From assembly GCA_021324165.1 (NCBI GenBank), contig JAJPJR010000083.1, positions 1 through 39,741 of the forward strand: a stretch of DNA of 39,741 nt, written 5' to 3'. Source of the DNA: Armatimonadota bacterium (GTDB lineage Bacteria; Armatimonadota; Fimbriimonadia; Fimbriimonadales; ATM1). Shown piece after piece: positions 23,890 through 30,933 of the stretch (position 1 is its first letter; every line of letters starts with the position of its first letter). The translations under genes and the position numbers were made by a program. The notes beneath the pieces were generated by a model that had not been told where the DNA came from, did no database searches, and worked only from the letters and a program-made list of their open reading frames with translations.

Positions 23890-25523
23890 CCGCCCGAAGG
23901 CATCGTGTAAACCGCCGGGCGTCCGCTCGGCACAATCGGCTGCGCGCTCACCGATTTTCCGGCGAACCTGATGACCGCTGGAATATTCACCGGGATGAGC
24001 AGGCGCGACTTGCACGATTCATTGTCAGCAGTCCACGTCATCGTCAGCGGCTGACCCGTCAAAAACTGTCGAATCGGCGGCCCGCCTTCGCCTTTCTCCA
24101 CCAGCTGCGCGATCCGCTCCGGATCAATCTGCAGCACAAACTTCATATTCTTGTTGTCGTTCAAGTTCTTGAACGCGTCCGAATTCATGATCGAAGGCGT
24201 GTCGGATTTTGTGGTCTGCCTGAGCATGGAAGGCGAAGAGGACACGATCACTCTGTCTTCTCCGATCGCCACAGACATCTTGTCGTCTGCAGAGCGATAG
24301 ATTGTCCACGAACCTTCAGACTGTTTGGAGAATTTCGGACTGCCTTCGATTCTGCCGCTCATCAAGGCTTCCATCAGTTTCGTTCCGAGCGTTGTGGCAG
24401 TTGCGGCATTCTGGTTGTCGAGCGTAAGAACGAACGTGGGTTCGCCTTTCGGATCGGCGGGCGGATACATCGCGCAGTCGAGTTCGCCGCTGATTCCCGG
24501 CAGAAACTCGGCATCGAAAGAGATTCCTGTCTTTTTCTCTGCTTCTGCGATCCCTTTGGCCATCTGCTCTTTGGCTTTCGGGTCGGCTTCCAGCGCCTTC
24601 ACGATCATCCGCACCAGGCTCGAAGGCGAGCTCACGGCGGCGATTCCGATCGCGCCTTCAGGAAAATGCTCCAACCCCGCAAAGTTTACGCCGCTCATCT
24701 TGTTCAAAACGGCGGGAAGACCGCCGCTGCCAACGGGCGACGAACTGTCAATATAAATCCCTTCGTCTTGCAGGGTTACACTCAGCGCAAACCAGCCGCT
24801 CTTGTCAATTCCAAACGCCTGAAAGCCGGACTGCGCATTCTTGTCTAAACTCGAAAGCGCGCTGCCGTTGAAGAAAACCATCAGCCCCGCATCGTTCGGG
24901 AGCGCTTCGCGCGCCCTCTGGAAACTCGCCTCTTGATACACGCTCGACGATCTTCCTTCGGCCACATCAATCGCGCGCAATGCCGATTCCGGCTTGTTGC
25001 TGATCAGCGCATAATCTTTATAAAACGTGAGCACCGCCGGCGCGCCGTTCGCACTGTAATACATTCTTCCGCCCCGGTTCTCGGCGCGAATCCCTGCCGC
25101 TCCGGCCACCAAGGTTTCGGCCTTGCCCGGATCGTTCAGCGCAACCGCCCCCACCCAGTCGGGATTCCCTTTGGAAAGATCACCCCATGCTCCCGCGGCA
25201 AAAGAGCCTTTCACATTCGCGCGCAGCGATTTGAAAGCGCCCTTTCCTCCGTCGGCCTGCTCCAGAATCTTGTCTATGAAATCGTTCGCGCCGCTGTCGC
25301 TCATCGAACGGGAAATCTCGTTGTACAGTTGGACTTGAGCGGGCGAGGGCGAGGTATCTAAGCTGATCACGACGGCCGCATCCGAAGGGATCATTCGAAT
25401 CGCCATCTCCCCCGACCGATCCAAAAGCCGATACACCGCGATCGTTCCGATTCCGACTCCTGCAAATGCAGCCAGTCCGATCGCCGCTTTGGGGCTGAAA
25501 ACTCCCATGATTCGCTTGTTCAT
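23886..25523 (-). CDS. DUF3352-family membrane-anchored protein
   Basis: 545 residues from ATG 25523, which has GAGGTG 5-10 bases before it; a GTG two codons upstream falls inside that site. A single transmembrane helix (AAIGLAAFAGVGIGTIAVYRLL) is followed by a large extracytoplasmic region. The opening MIPSDAAVVISLDTSPSPAQ and the recurring elements (VVGAVALNDPGKAETLV-like, YKDYALISNKPESALRAID, EDRVIVSSSPSMLRQT) form the two-fold repeated pattern of DUF3352 proteins, which also match in size. Function of the family is unknown; members are surface or periplasmic. It lies 76 bases after the DprE1-like gene, with an AAGGGG/CCCCTT inverted repeat in between. Confidence 0.75.
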   Translation of the reverse strand: MNKRIMGVFSPKAAIGLAAFAGVGIGTIAVYRLLDRSGEMAIRMIPSDAAVVISLDTSPSPAQVQLYNEISRSMSDSGANDFIDKILEQADGGKGAFKSLRANVKGSFAAGAWGDLSKGNPDWVGAVALNDPGKAETLVAGAAGIRAENRGGRMYYSANGAPAVLTFYKDYALISNKPESALRAIDVAEGRSSSVYQEASFQRAREALPNDAGLMVFFNGSALSSLDKNAQSGFQAFGIDKSGWFALSVTLQDEGIYIDSSSPVGSGGLPAVLNKMSGVNFAGLEHFPEGAIGIAAVSSPSSLVRMIVKALEADPKAKEQMAKGIAEAEKKTGISFDAEFLPGISGELDCAMYPPADPKGEPTFVLTLDNQNAATATTLGTKLMEALMSGRIEGSPKFSKQSEGSWTIYRSADDKMSVAIGEDRVIVSSSPSMLRQTTKSDTPSIMNSDAFKNLNDNKNMKFVLQIDPERIAQLVEKGEGGPPIRQFLTGQPLTMTWTADNESCKSRLLIPVNIPAVIRFAGKSVSAQPIVPSGRPAVYTMPSGG

Positions 25524-25599
25524 CTGCACCTCACTGTTTCTTACGGGCAGTTTCTATTATCCGCCTGTTATCTTATTCCCCTTCAACGACCATTTTGGC

Positions 25600-27057
25600 T
25601 CAAGGGGATTCGACTTGGGGTCTTTCGTCCCAAGAAAGCCTGGCAAAATCACCGAATACCCGCTTGCTCTGCTCGGTTTGAAGCAGACCCGAGGGGTCGA
25701 GCCGCCTTTTCAGTTCGACAAACTTCTCGACCGTCTCCTGCGGCCAGATGCGGCTCGCCGACCCTGGGGTCAGCGTGCTGTCTTTCGCCAGATAGAACCG
25801 CCCGCCGCTTTCGAGCACCACGTCGTCCAAAACCCGGATGAGGGCAGCCAGATCTTCCGCATTGCTTCGCGTTTTGCGATAGTCCAATGCCAGTGAATAG
25901 CCGTCAACGGCGTGCGATAGCAAAAAACGATCCGGCCGATGTCTTTTTAGAACCCCCAAAAACGGTACAAGCCCTCGGCCTTGCGAAAGCGAAATGATCT
26001 TTTCAAACACGGTCATCGCTTCGTTTTTCGGTATGAACGACTGATGCTGAATGAGACTCCCCGGCTGATAGGCCAACTTCCAATTGGGAGCAGAATCCAA
26101 AAGAAAGTTGAATTTGGCAAGCGGCTGTCGAACGCGCGTTCCATGTTCGCGCCGCGACATAGCGTATTTCATTGCGTTCACCAACCGCATTCCGAGCGGC
26201 CTTACGAACGGCCTCATCAGTTTATGCATTCGCGAACGCGCGACCCAGCCCATCACCGTGTCCGGCAAAGCCTGCGCCGACACACGCAAACTCTCCTCAG
26301 GATGCGCATCTTCGCCGGGTTTCAAATACCTTGCAGAATGGATCAGCGACCTTCCGGCAGATCGGCCGCCCGCAAAGCAGTCCACCCAGCCCACCAGATA
26401 ATCCGCCATCTTTTCATAGTTTTCAAACACCTGAAACGTGCTCTGCCAGTTGCGGGTTCGAAACGCTTCGACCTCTAACAATCCCGAATGAACTTTGTGC
26501 ATCTGAATCGCAATCCGCACAATCGCCCCCAGCAACCCAAACCCGCCGATCGCGGCGAAGAAAACATCGGAGTTTTCGGTGGGCGAACATCGAAGCAGTT
26601 CCCGCGTTACCGTGAGCAGATCGAATTCCAGCACATGCTCGCCGATCGGCCCTGCGTGAAAACTGCTTTTGCCATGAATGTTTGCCGAAAGCGCGCCTCC
26701 CAGCGTCGTGAAACTTGTTCCGCTCACCACAGGAGGCCACCAGCCGTCAGGAAGCGTGTGCTGCCAAGCCGCGCGAATCGTTACTCCCGGCTCGCATTCC
26801 AAAACTCCGGTCGCGGGATCCCAGGACAAAATGCGCGTCATCCGGCTTAGGTCAATCACCACCCCTTCTGCGCACTGAAACGCATCGCCGTAGCTGTTGC
26901 CGCCGCCTTTGAATGCGGCATGAATGCTGCACTCTTCCGCCTCTTTCAATGCCTCCAAAATCCCTTCGATCGAAGTCGGACGATAAACGTAGGCCGCGCT
27001 CGCCGACGACATCCCCCACGCTTCAACCCGCTCGAGCCTGGAAGCAGGCGGCCTCAA
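25600..27057 (-). CDS. DprE1-like FAD-dependent oxidoreductase (decaprenylphosphoryl-ribose 2'-oxidase type)
   Basis: 485 residues from TTG 27057, which overlaps the SDR stop (TTGA) and has GGAG 9 bases upstream; a longer frame to 27120 would run 67 bases into the SDR gene. The VAO-type FAD domain shows GWG-like EAWGMSS, KGGGNSYGD, and GGALSANIHGKSS with H128 and K130, at nearly the same residue numbers as H132 and K134 in Mycobacterium DprE1. Also VFFAAIGGFGLLGAIVRI and the C-terminal GGRFYLAKDST with K425 matching K418. The residue aligned with Cys387 is Ala390 (DGYSLALDY). Family role: oxidises polyprenyl-phosphoryl ribose at C2' as the first half of epimerisation to arabinose. The substrate here is inferred from the DprE2-like partner. 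General sugar-lactone oxidase is the alternative. Confidence 0.75.
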   Translation of the reverse strand: MRPPASRLERVEAWGMSSASAAYVYRPTSIEGILEALKEAEECSIHAAFKGGGNSYGDAFQCAEGVVIDLSRMTRILSWDPATGVLECEPGVTIRAAWQHTLPDGWWPPVVSGTSFTTLGGALSANIHGKSSFHAGPIGEHVLEFDLLTVTRELLRCSPTENSDVFFAAIGGFGLLGAIVRIAIQMHKVHSGLLEVEAFRTRNWQSTFQVFENYEKMADYLVGWVDCFAGGRSAGRSLIHSARYLKPGEDAHPEESLRVSAQALPDTVMGWVARSRMHKLMRPFVRPLGMRLVNAMKYAMSRREHGTRVRQPLAKFNFLLDSAPNWKLAYQPGSLIQHQSFIPKNEAMTVFEKIISLSQGRGLVPFLGVLKRHRPDRFLLSHAVDGYSLALDYRKTRSNAEDLAALIRVLDDVVLESGGRFYLAKDSTLTPGSASRIWPQETVEKFVELKRRLDPSGLLQTEQSKRVFGDFARLSWDERPQVESP

Positions 27058-27803
27058 AACTTCAGTCTCCGGAAGATGAACGAAGGGATCGTTTGCACAA
27101 CCTTCGAAACAAGCCACCATTTCGCGGGAATGTATGCGGTCTTGCCAAACCGCCTGCTTGCCCGCAGAATCAGTTCTGCTGCCCGATCCGCATCAATCAT
27201 CCCCGACATGGTTCCTAAATCCTGCGTCATTTCGGTTGCGATGCGCCCGGGCTTGATCGTAACCACACTCACACCGTTTTGCGAAAGCCGATTTCTCAGC
27301 GATTCCAAAAAACATTCCAATCCCGCTTTGCTTGCCGCATACGCAGGGTTGCCTCTTCGACCGCGATCTCCCGCAACCGATCCGATTCCGACGATGGTTC
27401 CAGCCTTCAGCCTTTCGAACCTTTTTGCGGCGGCATCCAGCCATGCCATCGCACCGATCAGATTCACGCGGACGATGTCGGCATCTTTTTCAGGATCATA
27501 TTCCGTCTCTCCGATCTTCGGCATGATTCCCGCGGCATAAATGATCAGATCGAGTCCGCCGAGTTTCGCAACGATCTGTTCAAACAGTTCGGATGCCGCT
27601 GCGAAATCACGCACATCGTGTACAAAAGGCAGAGCCAGTTCGAGCGTGGATCCGTTGATATCGGCGGCGATTGCAGAAAGCCGCTCTTCACGCCGCGCAA
27701 CCAACGCGGTTTTGCATCCCATGCTCGTGAGTCTTCGCGCCAGTTGTTCACCAATTCCCGATGACGCGCCCACCACAATCGCTTTCTTGAACTCCGTTTC
27801 CAT
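27054..27803 (-). CDS. DprE2-like short-chain dehydrogenase/reductase
   Basis: 249 residues, ATG 27803. A Rossmann fold with VGASSGIG at 11-18, IIYAAG in place of NNAG at 88-92, and catalytic S142, Y155 and K159 (SVAGDRGRRGNPAYAASKAGLECF). This segment, the VVTIKPGRIATEMT strand and the end VVQTIPSFIFRRLKF resemble mycobacterial DprE2 (AAGERVRRANFVYGSTKAG, VIRPGQVRTRMS, LRHIPRSIFRKL) as I recall it. It would reduce the 2'-keto polyprenyl-phosphoryl sugar to the arabino form, completing the DprE1 reaction. Gene order is SDR then oxidase, overlapping by TTGA, so the two are made together. The reversed order differs from mycobacteria. Confidence 0.78.
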   Translation of the reverse strand: METEFKKAIVVGASSGIGEQLARRLTSMGCKTALVARREERLSAIAADINGSTLELALPFVHDVRDFAAASELFEQIVAKLGGLDLIIYAAGIMPKIGETEYDPEKDADIVRVNLIGAMAWLDAAAKRFERLKAGTIVGIGSVAGDRGRRGNPAYAASKAGLECFLESLRNRLSQNGVSVVTIKPGRIATEMTQDLGTMSGMIDADRAAELILRASRRFGKTAYIPAKWWLVSKVVQTIPSFIFRRLKF

Positions 27804-27821
27804 CAGCGTGCTGTTTGAAAG

Positions 27822-28235
27822 CTACTTCGCAACGGTCACGTGGGATTCCACGCGATCCCAATTCCCGGTGATGCCATACGCCACGCCGATCACTTTCAAC
27901 CTGTCAGTTTCGGTGGGCACGGTGCCGTTCAAAATCACCTTGCCGTTTTGGGCCTCGACAGTTACCTTCGAGGTGTCCAGTCCATCCATCAGTTTGAATC
28001 CCGCGAGCACCTTCGCCTTGAGCATCGCGTCGTCCATTTTTTCGCTCGCGCCCTTCACCAGGTCCTTCGCCTTGTCCGATGCGGCCTGGAACGCTTCCTT
28101 CCCTTTTTCCGAAGCCCCTTCCAGCAGGTGTTTGGAGCCCACCGCAACGTCGCCTGCCCGCTGCCGCACCTCCGAATCGGACATGCCGCAGCCTGCCATC
28201 ATCGCTCCAACAGCAAGAATCGCCAAAACTCTCAT
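27822..28235 (-). CDS. BON-domain lipoprotein
   Basis: 137 residues. A lipoprotein signal MRVLAILAVGAMMAGC has lipobox MAGC (Cys16). Next a helical, charged stretch of repeated A/K/D segments (KHLLEGASEKGKEAFQAASDKAKDLVKGASEKMDD), about 45 residues, and a BON domain at about 68-137 (LMDGLDTSKVTVEAQNGKVILNGTVPTETDRLKVIGVAYGITGNWDRVESHVTV). BON domains are envelope-associated and may bind phospholipid or other surfaces, as in OsmY. Divergent from the GAF membrane protein. 18 bases upstream of the SDR gene and on the same strand, so it could be the first gene of that transcript. Confidence 0.85.
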   Translation of the reverse strand: MRVLAILAVGAMMAGCGMSDSEVRQRAGDVAVGSKHLLEGASEKGKEAFQAASDKAKDLVKGASEKMDDAMLKAKVLAGFKLMDGLDTSKVTVEAQNGKVILNGTVPTETDRLKVIGVAYGITGNWDRVESHVTVAK

Positions 28236-28310
28236 GGTTCAAAGGATAGCCCACAAGCCCGGGTGAAACCTGACCCAATTGGGCTGAACGACCGATACAA
28301 ACCTCAAGGT

Positions 28311-30287
28311 ATGTGGGAGTTTCTGGTTCGTTTGGCTTTTTCCGCGGGTGTTCTCGGCGCCTCAGCCGCAAACGCGGTTCCTTTTGGCTGGGCATCTAAA
28401 ATCGCCGCACTCACGGCGGCCTATGCCCTCACCGCGCTGGTCATCGAACGCCGCAAACTCACGAATCCTGGCATTGCAGGGCTGTTCGCGGGTCTGGACT
28501 GCCTGGCCCTTTCCGCCGTGCTTGCGATCGCGGGAGTGCTGCCCACGTTCGGCCTGGCGGTTGTCGGGCCGGTGGTGTATGCCGTTACTAAACGAGGCAG
28601 CAACCCGTTGGCGTTGGGGCCGATCGCGGCGGCATCGGTGATCGCAGCCGAAGGTCTGGTGAGCAATTCGGGGATGCCGAGCCCGGCGGTCATCGGCCAG
28701 GCAGGGGTCGTTCTGGCGGTTTCGCTCCTTTCGAACCACCGCAGGGTTGTCATCCGGCCCCAAACCATTCAGCAGATGATCGCCGAGCTGGCCGTAAGCG
28801 AAAAGGCCGAAGAGCGGGAAGAGACCAGCACGCAAGCCTTGATCGAACTCCGGGAAAAGTACCGCCGCCTGAACAGTTCATTCAAAGAGCTCGAGCGGCG
28901 GTCTCGCATATCGCGTCTTGCATCGAAACTTCTGCTTGCGCGCAAAAGATACGGCAGAAACCTTGCGGCGATTGCAGATCAACTGCGCGAACTGCTCGAA
29001 GTGCAGGCGGTGATCATTTACACGATTAACCAGGTGGGAGATCGGATGATCGTTCAAGCCTCATCCGGCAGGCTTTCGGAAAACGTTGACGAACTTTCCT
29101 TTCCGATAGACGGCCGGGAAGCCGCTCATCAACTGCGGCTCCGCGCCGCCGACGCGCTGAATCGGCTGCATGGGGGAGCAGCACCGAACACGCACAACAT
29201 TCTCCTTAAAATCCGAGGCACCTTGATCGGCGTTGTGACCATTGTCGGATCAAGCCGCGCGCAGATCGAAGAAGTCGAGCCGCGCGCCGAAGAACTCTCA
29301 GAACTCCTTGCATTCATCGTGAACGACGAAAGGGAGCGCGCGTCGCTGCTTCGCCGCGTGCAGGAAGCCGAACTGCTTTACCAAACGGTATGCAGCTTGG
29401 ATGGAGTTGCCAACGAAGCCGACCTCGGCCGCCGAGCCGCGAAAGAGCTCGCCGAGATTTTGCAGGCCGATCATGTCGGCATTTACCTTTTGGATGGATC
29501 ATCCCAAGTTGCTGTGGGCAGATCGGGAAAGCCGGCGCCGCTGCTCGATGGCTACAAACAGTCAGGAATCGAAACGTGGATCGAAGACGGCGCACCTGCT
29601 GTGCTGGCATATGCCGCATCCGATTCGCACATGATTGATCCCCGCGCTGCGCTTCGATATCGAATCGGAAGCTACATCGCCGTTCCGATCTCTGCCGGAG
29701 ATCAGATTCTTGGATATGTTTCGGCCGGCAGATCGGCGGAAGGCAGTTTGCAAAGCGACGATGCGAAAACGATTCAAGACGTGGCCGCCGAACTCGCGCA
29801 CGCGTTCATCGCGATCCGCGACCGCGCCGAGGCCCTCCAAGATGCGCGTCCTCACGGAATTCTGAGCGTGCAGGAGTTTCAGCGCGAAGTAACCTCGCTG
29901 GAGGCTGAAAACGCCTGCTTGGTGTATCTGGAGCCGATTTCGGTGGAAGAGCAGGCCGAGGACGCTGGTGCGGCGGCGATCGAACAGACGATCAGGCAGA
30001 TCGGGTTTTTGGCAAGGCGTCACGCCCCAAAGGGAGCGCGCCTCTGCCGCAAACAGAACGGCGGAATTGTGGTGCTTCTGCCCGATCACGATATCAGCCG
30101 AGCGGAAAAATGGGCGAACGAAATGGCCGCAATCACGATGGACCGGAAATATCAATCCCCTGACGGCAGGATTGTGATTCCGTTGGCGAGCAAGGCGAGA
30201 GTGGCCGATCTGCACGCCCGCCCCGAAATCTCCAAAACCGCAGATTCCGAGTCCGAAAGTGACGATTCCCGCAGAGTTGCGGGTTGA
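28311..30287 (+). CDS. Membrane sensor with two GAF domains and a degenerate GGDEF-like C-terminus
   Basis: 658 residues from ATG 28311, preceded only by AAGG 3-6 bases upstream. Residues 1-145 hold four to five transmembrane helices. A coiled coil at about 155-205 (KAEEREETSTQALIELREKYRRLNSSFKELERRSR) leads to GAF-1 at about 213-345 and GAF-2 at about 358-505 (LYQTVCSLDGVANEADLGRRAAKELAEILQADHVGIYLL). The last 130 residues, from about 520, read like a diguanylate cyclase domain (EAENACLVYLEPIS, ARLCRKQNGGIVVLLPDHDISRAEKWANEM), but the R-x-GGDEF signature is replaced by KQNGGIVVL, so no cyclase activity is expected. Probably a ligand-sensing scaffold. Its stop overlaps the promoter of the TPR-like gene. 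Confidence 0.78.
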   Translation: MWEFLVRLAFSAGVLGASAANAVPFGWASKIAALTAAYALTALVIERRKLTNPGIAGLFAGLDCLALSAVLAIAGVLPTFGLAVVGPVVYAVTKRGSNPLALGPIAAASVIAAEGLVSNSGMPSPAVIGQAGVVLAVSLLSNHRRVVIRPQTIQQMIAELAVSEKAEEREETSTQALIELREKYRRLNSSFKELERRSRISRLASKLLLARKRYGRNLAAIADQLRELLEVQAVIIYTINQVGDRMIVQASSGRLSENVDELSFPIDGREAAHQLRLRAADALNRLHGGAAPNTHNILLKIRGTLIGVVTIVGSSRAQIEEVEPRAEELSELLAFIVNDERERASLLRRVQEAELLYQTVCSLDGVANEADLGRRAAKELAEILQADHVGIYLLDGSSQVAVGRSGKPAPLLDGYKQSGIETWIEDGAPAVLAYAASDSHMIDPRAALRYRIGSYIAVPISAGDQILGYVSAGRSAEGSLQSDDAKTIQDVAAELAHAFIAIRDRAEALQDARPHGILSVQEFQREVTSLEAENACLVYLEPISVEEQAEDAGAAAIEQTIRQIGFLARRHAPKGARLCRKQNGGIVVLLPDHDISRAEKWANEMAAITMDRKYQSPDGRIVIPLASKARVADLHARPEISKTADSESESDDSRRVAG

Positions 30288-30312
30288 CGAATCGCAAAAC
30301 AGGTTCTATAGT
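30284..30312 (+). promoter_or_regulatory. Consensus sigma-70-type promoter (TTGACG-N17-TATAGT) for the TPR-like gene
   Basis: TTGACG at 30284-30289 and TATAGT at 30307-30312, spaced exactly 17 bases, the best sigma-70-type match I found in the window. The -35 lies on the stop codon of the GAF gene. Transcription from about 30319 would exclude upstream start codons of the next gene. Confidence 0.7.
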
Positions 30313-30421
30313 GTCAGCGTCGAAAACAAACAGCAGGCTGGGCCGTCGAGACAAAGGGTGGGTGTCGAAGGCTGAATTGCTGAAATTCAACTCCGAAAAT
30401 GAATTCGGAAAGCAGGGAACC

Positions 30422-30901
30422 ATGATCGTCGGGGGAAAAGTCCGTGATAGCGCATCGTATCGAGTGTTCGACATGGAGGTCGCAATTCAGGCGAAATTGC
30501 GAGATGGTGATCTTGAGGGTGCACTGCAAGCGTTGCGGCGTGCATTGCGTGTGAATCCACAAGACGCATGCTTCCGCTATTTACGAGGAGTGCTGCATCA
30601 CAGCGTGGGCATGCCGAATGAGGCGTTGCAGGACCTTGAAAGCGCGCTCGCATTAGCGCGTAAACCCGAACTCATCGTGCAGATTCAACAAGCGATTTTG
30701 GCCGTCGAGCAGGAACAACTCGAACTGTTGAACGTGCTGTTTTCGGAGGATCGCTATTTTCGGCTTGAGTTTGCAGTCAATCCCGCGAATGCGGCGAAAG
30801 CACGCGGCTTCAAACTTAGCAGACCCACCGAGCAGGCGCTGCCTTTGTTAGTGGGAAAGCAAAAGCCGGTTGCAATCCCACTAAACCCAGGCGTCAGTTG
30901 A
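30422..30901 (+). CDS. Small TPR-like repeat protein
   Basis: 159 residues from ATG 30422 (GGGA shortly before it); a GTG at 30362 is an alternative. An in-frame TTG at 30284 is excluded because it forms the -35 box of the gene's promoter. Residues 19-80 form two helix-turn-helix units of TPR type (AIQAKLRDGDLEGALQALRRALRVNPQDACFRYLRGVLHHSVGMPNEALQDLESALALA), then helical residues to 105 (ELIVQIQQAILAVEQEQLELLNVLF). The C-terminal 50 residues are irregular. Cytoplasmic, no signal. TPR repeats bind other proteins; no partner can be named from the context. Gene ends 32 bases before the convergent PilX-like gene. Confidence 0.72.
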   Translation: MIVGGKVRDSASYRVFDMEVAIQAKLRDGDLEGALQALRRALRVNPQDACFRYLRGVLHHSVGMPNEALQDLESALALARKPELIVQIQQAILAVEQEQLELLNVLFSEDRYFRLEFAVNPANAAKARGFKLSRPTEQALPLLVGKQKPVAIPLNPGVS

Positions 30902-30933
30902 CCAACGGAGTTTGAGCGCTTCGCTTGCGCCAA

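Noticed and set aside
25524-25599. CCCCTT/AAGGGG inverted repeat as a terminator of the DprE1-like gene
   Set aside because: The loop is 18 bases and no T-tract follows on either strand; too weak to list as a feature.
27840-28310. Upstream extension of the GAF membrane protein
   Set aside because: It is antisense to the BON lipoprotein gene, and the membrane segments begin at ATG 28311.
30284-30421. TTG 30284 as start of the TPR-like gene
   Set aside because: This codon is the -35 hexamer of a consensus promoter, so the transcript begins downstream of it.
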